From Argentina anserina (lineage: Eukaryota > Streptophyta > Magnoliopsida > Rosales > Rosaceae), in assembly GCF_933775445.1 (NCBI RefSeq), contig NC_065877.1, forward strand, positions 30,318,001-30,382,000: a stretch of 64,000 bases of DNA. Direction: 5' to 3'. How positions within the stretch are numbered: position 1 is the first letter of the stretch; the number at the start of each line of letters is the position of its first letter. Below the pieces are notes generated by a model, which saw only the letters and a program-made list of their open reading frames with translations, was not told the origin of the DNA and ran no database searches. This document shows, one piece after another, positions 24,760-36,368 of this stretch. A program made the position numbers and the translations under genes.

Positions 24760-25866
24760 ATTTAATTCCCTTGTACATCCACTGGTCCATCATAAACCCG
24801 GAAAGCCCTTGATGAGTTTTACAAGTCTTCTTCTTCCTCATCCTCCACGTACTCTTTCTCAACAATCATGTTATGCAAAATAATACAATCTAACATGATG
24901 GTAGTTATTACCGATTTTTGGTGTATTGTACAACTATGACATATAATTTCCCATCAAGATTGCAAGATGCCAAAAGCACTCTCCACATCTTTCTGATATG
25001 CCTTATGTTTCTTTGTGAAAAGCGTATCTTGCGGCGTCTAGGGATTATGAATTGTTTTGACAAATGTAGAGTACCTTGGATATATTCCGTCAGCCAGATA
25101 ATAAGTTATCGAGTACCTCTGTCCATGGACTTCATAGATGGCAGTTGAGCCTCTTCCAACAAGGATCTCTGAGAACACATTTGATAGGTGGAACACGTTA
25201 GTGTCATTTTTAGCTTCAGGACACCCAAATAAACTATGCCATATCCACGTATCATACGAGGCAACTGCTTCTAGGATGATCGTTAGGCGACCCTTTCCCC
25301 CCGAGTATACCCCTTGATAGGCGATTGGACAGTTCTTCCACTCCCAGTGCATGCAGTCAATGCTTACAGTCATACTTGGAAAGCCTTGGCGTTCGCCTAG
25401 CTAGTAGTCGTGTGAGGTCTTCCGGTGTTGGACTGCAGATGTATCTTAGACCATAGAGGTGAACCACTTGCCTGCAAAACTCCTTCATACAATGAAGGTT
25501 AGTTGATTCCCCCATCATTGTAATTTTTTTACATTGATCCACGGCTGACCCGTACGCCACCATTCGTAAAGCCCCAGACATCTTTTGTTGGGAAAGTAGC
25601 TATTGCAAACCAGTGGCGTCTTCTCTGTGGTGCCAATATTGGTTGTGGTTACAGAGGTCCGTCATAATAATGTTGAATAAGTCTCTGCTCATCCTGTGCC
25701 TCCGGCGAAAATCTTGCGTGTCGAAAATTGGACGTTCGACGAAGTAATCTTCCATGAGATTGCAGCCCCTAAATATCCTCAGACGCTCCTTATTTGGTTT
25801 TTTATTGCGACGTGAACCGCTTGGTTGTATTGGTTCATCATCGTGTTCTCCTTCCGCCATGACCAC
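24760..25866 (-). pseudogene. PIF/Harbinger transposase (HARBI1/ALP1-like nuclease) relic
   Basis: DDE-type nuclease of Harbinger transposons. From the 5' side (25866) the blocks are FRRRHRMSRDLFNIIMTDL, then GSAVDQCKKITMMGEST with YLRSPTPED-like text, then SIDCMHWEWKNCPIAYQG (first catalytic Asp), FGCPEAKNDTNVFHLSNVF (second Asp) and YYLADGIYPRYSTFVKTI. After a frameshift comes KKHKAYQKDVESAFGILQS (catalytic Glu region) and CIILHNMIVEKEYVEDEE. Stops near 25600 and 25380 and the frameshift near 25040 make it a pseudogene. The order and spacing of motifs agree with the family. Confidence 0.82.
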
Positions 25867-26379
25867 TTAATTGACGAATAATTGCTCCATATGGTCATTC
25901 TCTTCTTGTTGATGTTGTCTCTGCCTGAAAAAAATATGAAAGCTGAAAGGATTCATTGGTGCAGATGAACAATGAAATGTTGCTAAGTGTTTAGATAAAA
26001 GATGGGTTATCTACTCGGATTCTTCATAATGGTGTGAGTATATAATGAATGATATTAGATAATTTTATAGCCAATTGGTCGAAAATCTCACCGAAAATAT
26101 GGTCCAATTATTTTGTTGACAATGACACGTAACAATTCTCTATTAGTAAAAAATCTATCAGAAATTTTGTATAAGTTCGAGTCGATAACGACACGTGACA
26201 CATTATTATTGGTTGTAAATATATCCGGTAAATTTTTTTAATCATTTCAAAACAAGACAAAATTGAATTGCTTAAACAAATTATGAATGAGTATGTGTAA
26301 AAATCAATTTTGCTTAAGTATTTTGCTTCTGACCTCACTATTTGCTTGAGCAAATCTAATTTATAGGTGCAGATGATCT

Positions 26380-27243
26380 ATGTATCAAATTTTCATGTGG
26401 AAAAGTGAGTTGGAATCATTAACTGAGATTGTGTACGTGTTTAAGGGTTTTGCTCCATCTGAGTCTTCTTTTCTGGTTTCATAATGCAAAGAGATATCAG
26501 AATTGGATCCCGTATTGGATACGATCAATCCCTGAGCAAAACTATAACCACAGATTAGCGAAGAGGATTTATATATGCACATGCCATGTTCATTAGCTTA
26601 TATAGTGCGTGCATGGCAGATGCTTAGCCTAGAAATAGTAGATGCTAACTCTTGCTTAATTTGGCCTGTCCTAAAGTTTATATGGCTAGATACTAGATTA
26701 TAGTGAACTGAGAAGTTTAGAGCAAAATTAGGTTCAGTATGGAAAAGGGTATAGCCAAACGTGAATCCGACCTAAATTGAAGTGCTATCTATATTTCTGG
26801 TTAACGTTATCGATCATCTGTGCATGTCTAGCTAGCTACGTTGTTTCTAGCTGAGGCACGTACCGAGTAATAGATGCATGTCTTATCTCAGGTAATATTT
26901 ACCACATAGAGTGATAGAGAACTCATATTACTATTTCCGGCTATCTCGACAACTGATCATCTAGGTAGTCTCTGAAATACTGCAAAAAAAATCATCAGTC
27001 AAGGTATAATAGAAAAAATACAAAAAAAGGTTCAGCTGTCACCACTCCACTGTCTACTCAATTCACTTGATCGATCTACAACATACGATTTAATCAAATA
27101 TTTCACTACTAACCCTGTAATGAAGAAATTGTGTACTCAACAATGAAAACAATGCCCAAACGAATATCCTTAAAGGGGTCAACGGCAACAGAGTCTTGAG
27201 TACAAACTCAAATTCATAACTGTACTACGTGAAAGAAAATAAG
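26380..27243. other. Intergenic spacer
   Basis: AT-rich DNA without recognisable genes or complete elements. Confidence 0.4.
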
Positions 27244-27625
27244 AAATGCACACAGAAATTTGTGTATGATAGAAATTTCTGTTAGATGCACGCAGAAAGT
27301 AAAATAAGATAGGCATTTTTATGATTTATTTTATTTTGTATTGTTTTTATTTTCAATAATACCCCTTTCGAGGGTGTGTAGTGGGTCCTGATCCTGTATC
27401 GCTTATCCTTAGGTAGCGCATTTGTGTGCTCTATTTGGATCGGTCTAGTTTAAGCTTGAATAAGAGTTTACTCTCCCGCTGGACGTGGCACATGGTTTTG
27501 TATTCGAACTAGCCTCCTGCATAACTACCGGTAATTGTAGACTTCGGCCGTATATGCGAATTGCCTGATGGAATATATCTATTTTCCTCAACAACAACAA
27601 AAATGCACACAGAAATTTGTGTATG
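27244..27625. mobile_element. Short retroposon-like insertion with 25-bp target duplication
   Basis: An identical 25-base stretch (starting AAATGCACACAGAAA) stands at 27244-27268 and 27601-27625. The 332 bp between them end in CAACAACAACAA, directly before the second copy, like the simple-repeat tail of a target-primed retroelement on the plus strand. No coding sequence, tRNA-type A/B box or LTR is seen. A SINE or a strongly 5'-truncated LINE are both possible. Confidence 0.6.
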
Positions 27626-27904
27626 TTACATTCTAAATTTTTTTTTTTTGCATGTTTCTTACTCCAAGCATAGACATCCGGGACAAAATTGCTAGTAATA
27701 CAATTTGTCATTGGTGACAGGTGATTACTTGCCCACATTGCACTACTAGTAAAGCATATATTTTTGTGACAATACTCATTATGATCCAGGACAAAAACGA
27801 TCCCAACTCATTGGTTAGCTCAAACCACCCATATGTCTCTTTCCGCATCGAGTAAGTCTGTTCTTTTACACCTAGTCTCTTATGGCGATCGAAATCTAGT
27901 CACT

Positions 27905-28606
27905 TAGTAAATTGTGCGGTTATTGCCACCTCACTAACTTATTTGTTCACCCCACAAAAATTTTAATTACTAAAAGACTATATTATCCAAGTGCAAAGAC
28001 TATTAAGTACACAATTTTTTTTAATACATAATTAATTAATTATATGTATACAAAAAATACTTAATTTGTCATGAAATATTAATCTTTCCACATCTAAAAA
28101 TATTTATCTCTTATTCATTGAAATTTTTCATCTTTTCTGTTCAATATTCATATGATATTCGTTATTCAAATCATAAATCATATTGTTAACTTAATAACAT
28201 CTTTATAATACCTGGTGAACATCACAAATAAAAATTCTGACACCAAAATCAATTTTTTTTCATTGCACAAAGTTGATAATCTATGATTTTTTTGGCATTT
28301 ATATTAGATAAATACTTAATTGTTTTTAGAATAAATTAAAAATAAATATATAATTAAGAAATAAATATATGAATCAGATTATGTTTCTATTTGGAAACTG
28401 TATCATTTCTTTTATATTATTATAAATTGATTGAAAGATTGTCTCTAAAAATTATATTTTTCAATTCGATATGTTATTTAATGACAGTTTTGGAAAAATA
28501 AGTAGGTGAAATAAGAAAATATAATGTTAAATTTAAAATGTGAGGTTAAATGAGTAGAGAGGTCGTACAAAATAGATAATGGGTGACAATAGCCGCACTA
28601 TTATGT
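27905..28606. mobile_element. Foldback MITE, about 0.7 kb
   Basis: The left end contains TTGTGCGGTTATTGCCACC, and the right end in reverse gives TAGTGCGGCTATTGTCACC. The interior is strongly AT-rich and noncoding. A terminal inverted repeat of about 25 bp is supported. The target duplication could not be resolved. Confidence 0.6.
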
Positions 28607-28778
28607 AAAATATAAACATAAACATGCATTCAATTCAGCCAAGACTCGTGTACGTCATTAACAAAATTTCTAAAGTTGTTTTTAACTCTTGTTCAGTTCT
28701 TTTGGTATAGACCACTGCATATGTGGGACTCTTAAACACATAATGATCAGAAACTAAAACAGAGAGGACTAATCTACG

Positions 28779-29548
28779 ATGGGAGGTTCCACATCGATCT
28801 GATCCTTGTAAGCCTCATGTTGTTTGTATACCACCCCCAGTTCGAAGCCATATATATCAAGGCAATGCTCAAATTTTCAAGACTCCTGCATCATAAAGGT
28901 TTTCACATCACCTTCGTCAACGTAACACAGAGTTCAACATAAGCGCTTCTTGAATTTTCTAGGATCTGACTATCTCGATGGCTCCCCTGATTTCGCTTTG
29001 AAACCATTCCAGATGGTCTTCAAAACTCAGATGAAGATAACACCCAAGGCCACATATTGCTTGGTGAGTCCATCAGAAACAAGTTATTGGCTGCTTAATT
29101 TTCTTGACCTCATTACAAGACTCAATAAGACCACCAACAGTCCTCCGGTGACTTGTGGCGTCTCGGATGGTTTCATGATTTTCACACACACAGGTCACAG
29201 CTGCGCAAGAAACTGGCATCCCTACTGTGCTCTTAAGCTCTTTTCTTTTTCTGCTAGTAGCATTATGGGATATAAGCAATTTCCCATACTGGTCCAAAAA
29301 GGACTTGCACTACTCAAAGGTATTGATATATACTATATAGCTAGCTAAGAATCAAGCAGTATATTAGCTAGAAATGAAATAATTAATAGAAATGATGGAA
29401 GATGAGAGCTGGTTAACAAATGGTTTCTTGGACCTAATATTAGCTGGTTATCAGTCTTTTTTGGTTGTCAAATTTTGTACCAAGATAACTTGTGTACTTT
29501 GGATGTAGATGAGAGCTGGTTAACAAATGGTTTCTTGGACCTAATATT
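28779..29548 (+). pseudogene. UGT85-like glucosyltransferase relic (exon 1 plus start of exon 2)
   Basis: Degenerate copy of exon 1 of the array genes. It keeps text such as KRFLNFLGSDYLDGSPDF, SNPPVT-like and SIMGYKQFPILVQKGLALLKG up to a donor at about 29320, but has several frameshifts and stops from its first codons onward. Only the first 41 bases of exon 2 (GAGAGCTGGTTAACAAATGG and on) remain, and they are present twice, exactly, at 29401-29441 and 29508-29548. Only the second copy has the splice acceptor TGTAG. The rest of exon 2, with the sugar-donor box, is absent, so it cannot make an active enzyme. Confidence 0.88.
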
Positions 29549-29971
29549 GAAAATGCTATCTACATATTCGTTGGAGCTACGCCAGTGCTAAGCAAACATG
29601 GACAAATGAATTAGAAGTTTGATATGGTCAAGGGATAGTCCTTTAATTTCCAATATACCAAACATGTTAAGAACAAAAACTCACATATTCTGATCTTGTC
29701 AGCTATCGGGCGTCTGGTCTCATTGTCATCTTACCATCTGGAAAAAATATTTGTTAACATGTTCTTGTGTGATTTTCCTTGCTATTCTGGCTTCTTCTTC
29801 CCCTTGTCAATTTAACCAGCATGATTTTCTTCAAGAGTTAATTGTCTTACCTATGTGAATTATGAAGAAAACAGCATGACAGCCCGATATCTGCTAATTT
29901 TATTGTTTGTGCCCCTACACATTGTATACAACTAATTTTGCCAAGACGAATCAAGATAGAAATCACAGAAC
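29549..29971. other. Spacer upstream of the first intact UGT85 gene
   Basis: AT-rich. Likely contains distal promoter sequence of the gene at 30040. No coding signal. Confidence 0.4.
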
Positions 29972-29978
29972 TATAAAA
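29972..29978 (+). promoter_or_regulatory. TATA box of first intact UGT85 gene
   Basis: TATAAAA, 62 bases upstream of the ATG at 30040, the expected distance for a short plant 5' UTR. Confidence 0.55.
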
Positions 29979-30039
29979 CCTTGCATTCGTACGCCTTTGA
30001 ACACATACACACTAATACACGAGATTCACAAAAGCTAAG

Positions 30040-31629
30040 ATGAGTTACAAGGAAGTACCTGGTAGGCCTCATATTGTATGTGTTCCAATTCCAGTTCAAA
30101 GTCACATTAAGGCAATGCTTAAATTTGCAAAACTCCTCCACCATAGAGGTTTTCATATAACCTTTGTCAACACAGAGTTCAATCACAGGCGATTTCTTAA
30201 ATCTTTAGGGCCCAACTCTCTGGATGGCTTGCCTGATTTTTGGTTTGAAACTATTCCAGATGGCCTTCCTAGTTCGGATGAAGATACACCCCAAGATGTG
30301 GTTGAGCTTTGCGATTCAGTCAGGACAAATTTCTTGGCGCCATTTCGGAACCTCCTCACTAAGCTCAATGACAATGCAAGTAGTTCAACAAAGCATAGTA
30401 ATCCTCCTGTGACTCACATAGTTTCTGATGGTTGGATGCCATTCACTTTAGCTGCTGCTGAAGAAAATGGCATCCCTGTCACTCTCTTGTTTACTATTGC
30501 TGCGTGTAGCTTGATGGGATTTGCACAATTCCCAACTTTGGTGGAAAAAGGACTTGCACCACTGAAAGGTTATCCATCAAAGAATCACAGATGCATTACA
30601 ATTCTACATTTTCATATTATTTCAACGTTTTAATCCATATGAAGTTGTTTTAATTTTCTTTCACTTATTGTAACTTATAGAGCTTATATTGCAGATGATA
30701 GCTGTTTGACAAATGGATATTTGGACATGGCAGTAGATTGGATTCCTGGAATGAAATATATTCGTTTGAAGGATCTCCCTACCAATTTCCGAGTCACAGA
30801 TCCTGAGAACAGTGCCTGGAACTTCTGCTTGGAAGGAATCAAAGGAATTCCGAAAGCTTCTGCAGTTGTTGTTCATACATTTGATGCATTGGAGCCACAA
30901 ATTTTAGAAGCTTTCTCAACTATGTTTCCAGTACATGTTTATGCCATAGGCCCTCATCAGTTACTCCTTGATAAGATACCAGAACACCCTTTAAAGTCTA
31001 TGGGATACAGTCTCTGGAAAGAAGAAACCGAGTGTCTCCATTGGCTTGACTTTAAGACACCAAATTCAGTCATTTATGTGAATTACGGAAGTTTAACGTT
31101 CATCACACCACAGCAACTTGTGGAGTTTGCTTGGGGACTTGCAAATACCAAGCTTCCCTTTCTTTGGGTACTCAGACCCGATTTGGTTATTGGTGAATCT
31201 GCGATTTTGCCACCAGAGTTTGTAGCTGAAACTAAAGAAAGAGGCCTTATAGCAAGTTGGTGTCCACAAGAGCAAGTGCTTAACCACCCATCCATTGGAG
31301 GGTTTTTAACACACAGCGGTTGGAATTCAACCATTGAGAGTTTGTGTGCAGGTGTGCCTATGCTGTGTTGGCCATTCTTTTCAGATCAGCAGACAAATTG
31401 TTGGTTTGCTTGTAATGAGTGGGATATTGGTATGGAGATCAGTAACGATGTCAAGAGAGAAGAAGTTGAAAAGCTTGTTAGAGAGCTAATGGAAGGAGAG
31501 AAGGGTCAGAAAATGAAAGATAATGCCATGAAATGGAAGAAACTTGCAGAAGAAGCAACTGCGCTGCATGGTTCTTCATCCACAAACTTGGACAATTTAG
31601 TGAATCATGTGCTACTAAGAAAAATCTAG
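30040..31629 (+). CDS. UGT85-family UDP-glucosyltransferase, array copy 1
   Basis: Cytosolic family-1 enzyme moving glucose from UDP-glucose to a small acceptor. Exons 30040-30568 and 30695-31629, one phase-1 GT-AG intron, 487 aa, normal length. The catalytic His is H22 in PVQSHIKAML, and the activating Asp is D130 in HIVSDGW. The PSPG sugar-donor box runs about 365-408, from WCPQEQVLNHPSIGGF to SDQQ; the final Gln fits UDP-glucose. Box position 20 is Ser (THSGWNS) rather than the commoner Cys. Nearest named families are UGT85A and 7-deoxyloganetin or cyanohydrin glucosyltransferases; the acceptor is unknown. No defect seen. Confidence 0.92.
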
Positions 31630-32510
31630 ATCATATCAATGGCATGTGAATGTTCTTATTTTCTCTGTTTCTGTTATTTTTTAACTCCAAAAGATGTAAT
31701 GAAGAATGCAGATACAGTCCAGGCCTTTGGTTTTTGTTTGTGCCGGTAGTTTTTTCTGTTGTTTGGTGGTGTGGATCAATAATGTCTTAGCAGTAATTTC
31801 TATCAACATTGACATATTGTTATTCCTTCAGTTACTTGCATTGCTTTAAAAAGTAGTGATCTGATGATGATGTCTTGTTGCATAAAAATTGAATCATAGT
31901 GTTGCCAACACTTGCAAAGAAGAAGAATAAGATGGTAAAATTGAATCATAGTGTTGCCAACACCTGCCTCGATCAGGTTCCTGGTCGATGGTGTCACTGT
32001 TGGAGTTCTCAACATCTACATGATATGGAGGAAAGCGGTGAAAACCAAGTTTAATGCACTTGTCTTCTTATTGAAAATAGTAAACGATTAAAAGCTACTA
32101 AAATAAAATAACATAAAACATATAAACATAATTGCCCTTCAAAATATAGTGAATAACGAAGATTGATAATGTGCATATATTACATTCTTAGTAACTTACT
32201 TGGTGACTATTCAAGATCAATAAAGTAAATAGTGATGCAAGATGAAATAACTGTATCTTTATTGAATGATATGTAGACATATATATATGCATTACAAAAC
32301 CACAATCTCGTAGGATTCAGAGTCTTAATCTATTACAGAGATGCGAATCTATATCTAACAGAAAACCTAATAAGACTAAGACACAAAAGGGTAGAATTGT
32401 AAATCTCCCAGAACAAATAGTATATTTTTACATTTGAATTTACTTATTACATTTGAATTGAAACTATATATGCGCACATTAATATATTTTCCTAATTAAT
32501 TACCTGCTTG

Positions 32511-32546
<36 letters not shown>

Positions 32547-32625
32547 TTATGCTAATTTTGTAGTTCTCCATTCTATTCCCGCCTACATTTTATAAGCTCA
32601 GAGAGATTATTGTGTTGTGCTAGAA
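31630..32625. other. Spacer with short repeats
   Basis: Holds the 3' UTR of the preceding gene. A 28-base unit (AAAATTGAATCATAGTGTTG and on) occurs twice, starting at 31886 and 31937. A TA microsatellite lies at about 32513-32541. Nothing else is recognised. Confidence 0.45.
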
Positions 32626-32894
32626 ATGTCTAAGTTTTCCATGTTCAATATTTTTACCATTGTTCTTCTGTTCTCAAGTAAGTAATCTAATCTGTATGTT
32701 TTTCCATTTTACAATACTTGATTATCATCGATCACTTACTTACATTTCAAATTTGTGTAGTTTGTTTGGTGCCTCAAGTTTATGCACAAAAAAGATGTCA
32801 AGAAGAACGGTATGCCACTGGATGCACATTACGGGCACGTTCTAATTCTGGACTAAGTCTATGCTTGCTCCCGGACTGTGCTGCCTCATATTAG
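32626..32894 (+). CDS. Small secreted cysteine-rich peptide (defensin-like architecture)
   Basis: Two exons, 32626-32677 and 32761-32894, joined by an 83-bp intron with GTAAGT and TTTGTGTAG borders, give 61 aa. Residues 1-26 form a signal peptide (hydrophobic FNIFTIVLLFSICLV, cleavage likely after VYA). The mature part has four cysteines at 30, 39, 52 and 57 (C-x8-C-x12-C-x4-C). Exon 1 coding the signal and exon 2 coding the Cys-rich part is the layout of plant defensin-like genes. Four cysteines are fewer than the usual six to eight, so it may be a short variant or a truncated copy. No family is assigned and the target is unknown. It lies inside the UGT85 array. Confidence 0.62.
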
Positions 32895-32924
32895 GATACA
32901 GTAATTCCTTACCTATGTTTGGTG

Positions 32925-33449
32925 TAGTCTCAGACTAACGGCCCCAAGAATTGATTGTAGCTAATGTCAAACACCTCGTAAAGTTCTTCAGCATCCCAAT
33001 CTCCTCCTACAAGCACGACCTAAACCATTGTTCATCATAATAACCTCATTCAAGTTCGACATTTTGCCCAAGCTAACCGGAATACAGCCATGGAACTTGT
33101 TGTTGGCCAGAACAATAACAGAAAACCGTCAAGTTCCTGAAAAAATCCGACAGATCGAAACGGAAGTGATTGTGGTTGATAAAAATAGCATCCAAGTCCT
33201 TGTCAAACAACTCCTTGGGCAGAGTCCTCTTGAACTCATTAAGCTTCAAATCCAAGAACTTGAGCTCCGGGAGGTGAAGCACAACCTCGCCTTGGCGAGA
33301 TATGTGATATGGAACTATGGCGAGATTTGTGAGCAGCCCAAGCTCCTCCAGCAAGTACCCAGCAATATCGCCATGGTTGAGGTCAATGTTGGTGACGATT
33401 CGGATTGAGGTGTTATCGAGAGCAGGAGCACAGAACACCCTGGCGTAGC
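32925..33449 (-). pseudogene. Leucine-rich-repeat extensin (LRX) fragment
   Basis: Minus-strand text YARVFCAPALDNTSIRIV, NIDLNHGDIAGYL.EELGLLT, LKFLDLKLNEF, PKELFDKDLDAIFINHN and, after a frameshift, VIVLANNKFHGCIP with SLGKMSNLNEVIMMNNGL belongs to the N-terminal LRR domain of plant LRX cell-wall proteins. Several repeats are missing between blocks and stops follow. The fragment is cut at 33450 exactly where an LTR begins. It is a dead remnant. Confidence 0.82.
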
Positions 33450-34260
33450 TGTAATATCTCGATTTTTGAAGGGTCAAATTTTATTTTTCTTTTGAGAAAT
33501 GGAAAGTAGAGGTCACCACAAGTTCGCCGTATTTTTTGGTGATTTTTTTGGAGTTTCGAATTATTTTTAACGATTTTTAGAGATGTTGTCGTAAGTTATA
33601 TCATATGACGACGTGTCAACATCTGATTGGTGAAGAGATTTCTTAGTGACCTAGTGTTTCAGCCGTGTGGGGCAAGACTGAGTCGGGCTCTTCACCTACT
33701 TTATTTAATTTAGAATTTAGATAGGGAAAATCGTACGATTTTCTGAAACCATGTGTCTTCTTCAAAAATAACTTCCCGAGCTGGAGAGCACATTAGATAT
33801 TTACCTAAACTGGTAGGTCCTTGATCGGATCCTACGTGAGCCCCAACTAACTAAAAAGTGACATGTGTAGCATGGTGGTTTAAGAAAGAAGTGAACAATC
33901 AGAAGATGACATGTGTTACCAAATCAACCAATGGTTGAGTGACACTTGGCAATTCACCTCATTTTCAGTCACCGTCTTCTTCTCTCTCTTGAAACATTGT
34001 TCCATTAATTTTATTAGTTTTGTGACGAAACTTCGGTAAATCATAACTTTTAATCCGTAATTCTGATTTCCAATCCGCGAGTGGCTACATATTTTATCGG
34101 CGTTCGCTTTCTATCTTAGAGGTTTGGGTTAGAGCAAACGGTAGTTTCTAGAAGGCTTGTTCTAGGACGTTCGGTTTACGATTTGGGTGTCGATTTGTAT
34201 TCTCGAGGTGAGGTTTCTGTAATGTGTTTTAAATATTTTTATGTGCTTTTAAAATGGTAA
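33450..34260 (+). mobile_element. LTR fragment, 5' part
   Basis: Starts TGTAATATCTCG directly at the end of the LRX reading frame, as an LTR 5' terminus would. The start resembles that of the reverse LTR ending at 20687 (TGTAATATCCC). No 3' terminus or internal genes were found, so the right limit is approximate. Confidence 0.5.
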
Positions 34261-35427
34261 AAAAAAACATGTTTTATATCTATTTCGAAATATCTCCCTA
34301 TTTTTAAGTGAAACATGTCTATTTGTGAACTGTGTTGAATTATATGTATTATGGTGTTGAAGTTATTGTTTGATTAGTCATGAAACATGTAAATTTCTTA
34401 ATTGAGTTATGTCGAAATAAGAATGTGGTGGATGTAGATATAGGGCAAGAGGCCATTAGGTGACCAATGGATTTAGAAATTGTCGAATAATTTCAATTAA
34501 TGTAGCTGGTAGAATAAGGCTTCATAGTAGCCAATAAGAAGTAAATAATTTACACCCTTCTATTTTTAATAAAAAATTTCAAAATGTACGCACAAGAGAT
34601 ATAATGATATATTATAACAAGAGGAATAATATTCAATGGTTGCACAATTTTCAATTTTACCTCATGATTCTAAGTTCTTACCTAGTCATTATGAAACGAT
34701 AAACACAACAATGTAGGTGTCTTCCATTTCACTTTCAAAGAAATCAAGGTTGTCATCTTCAGAAACTTATGCCAGTTGAATCTCAAAGCCATACGAACTT
34801 TATCTTGTTTCTTGAGCCAAGATTTTGAATAGTACGTACACCGTAATCAATCGTAAAAAAAAACATGTTACATCATATGCTTTCATTCTCGTAAATATGT
34901 TAAGCAAGTTCTCAATGGAAAACAGAACACCATACGATTCTTCGCAAGTTCTTCTCCTTTTTTTGTTTTTATTTTGCACTTCAATTTGAATACATTTCTA
35001 TATATAACTTGATGGGTGCATATAAATTCTATAAAATATTTGTGTTGATAAAGTGATACGTGGTTCACATAAAAAACTAAAAACAATAAAGTATTACATA
35101 TTCTTATACACCTACAATTTATGTATTATTTCCCAATGTCATTTATATCTTAACAGCTTTGTTGCAATTGAAAAAGTTTGCTAGATTTGCGTTCTTATAA
35201 AAGGAAAGATATTTACTTATTTAGGCATCGAGACCCCGAAAATATATTTTTTCGCTTAGAACCCTGAAATGCCAGGGCTAGCCATGTCATACAAGACGTT
35301 TGTGCCCTTTAAGCTTTTGTATCCCACATTATGAAAATATCATAATGGCATCTGATGTTCAAACCTCGACTAGCTAGAGATCATATTGGCGCCGGTAGTT
35401 TAGAATGAGCCAAATGTCAATGGTTTT
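34261..35427. other. Intergenic spacer
   Basis: AT-rich, no recognisable gene or element boundaries. Part of it may be older LTR sequence. Confidence 0.35.
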
Positions 35428-36368
35428 AGGGGTGGACACGAAAATCCAAAAACTAAAAAAAAAATCATATCTGAATTCAAATCGAATCTGAAAAAAAAAT
35501 CGAAAATTGAAAAAAATCGAATTGAAAATAAAAAAAACAAACCGAACCGATTATGTTTGGGTTGAGTTTTGGGTTTAGTCCCTAAAAAACTGAAAGAAAC
35601 TAAACTGACCCAAATAACCCGAAGTCAACGTTCAACGTCATTGTTTTGCTATATTTTTATTTTTTTTCTATTAAAAAAAAGTAAAATTAAAGCCAACATA
35701 AACCTAATTGACCTAATCAATCTTGCAGCATCTCTCATCTCTCTAATAAAAAAACTTACAGCCCTCTCTCTCTTTCTAAATCATCATAGTTTAGTTGACT
35801 ATTAAAATTAAATTCACTTCATCCCCAATAACAGTCCACATTGCTCCTCCCTCTTCTCTCCTCTCTCGATCTCCATTTATGTCGCCTCTCTTTGTACCGT
35901 AACTCTAAAAGTTGAACTCTCTAATCAATGATTTTATTAATATTTCAACGAATAAGTATCGATAACGCCTTACATGAAATGTAAAAGAAGGTTTAGACAG
36001 ATCAAACAACCTACACGACGGACTTAGCGAGATTTAATTACCTAAATTCATAGGGAGTGCAAACATTTTTATTCCTCTTTGTTTTTAATGCAGTATAATT
36101 TTGTTTCTTGAGTTAAATATGGATTATGGAGATGTTAGAATCGATCAATTGAGCATAGTATAATCAATTAGACCTTTTGTTTTTCATTTTTATGTTAAAT
36201 TCTATAATTTGAAATTAATGTCTAATATTATATATTTTATATACGGATAAAATCGAAAAAAAAAACCGAACTGAACTGAACTAAACCGTACGTGTTAGAT
36301 CGGGTTGTGGGTCACAATCTTTAAAATAAAAAAACCAAACCAAACCGTATTGACCTGTGTCCACTCCT
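35428..36368. mobile_element. hAT-like MITE
   Basis: The left end AGGGGTGGACAC and the right end, in reverse, AGGAGTGGACAC form inverted termini of hAT type. Subterminal AACCGAACCGA-type repeats on the left and AACTGAACTGAACTAAACCG on the right flank an AT-rich, noncoding core. The 8-bp target duplication is unclear (ATGGTT against ATGGTA, out of register). Confidence 0.65.

Larger units (their letters stand above)
23584..26379. mobile_element. PIF/Harbinger transposon, decayed
   Basis: The left end AGAGCATTCGCACC and the right end GGTGCAGATGATCT are imperfect inverted repeats. CTCGAGCAAACC-type subterminal repeats occur at 23605-23650 and 23720-23760, with TTTGCTTGAGCAAA at the right. The flanks TAA and TAT are compatible with the 3-bp target typical of this group. 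Inside lie remnants of both Harbinger genes, arranged tail to tail: an ORF1-like relic on the plus strand and a transposase relic on the minus strand. Both are broken, so this copy could move only with help from elsewhere, if at all. Confidence 0.75.

Noticed and set aside
32513..32541. TA repeat as a functional site
   Set aside because: Simple microsatellite; similar tracts occur near 17580 and 45985.
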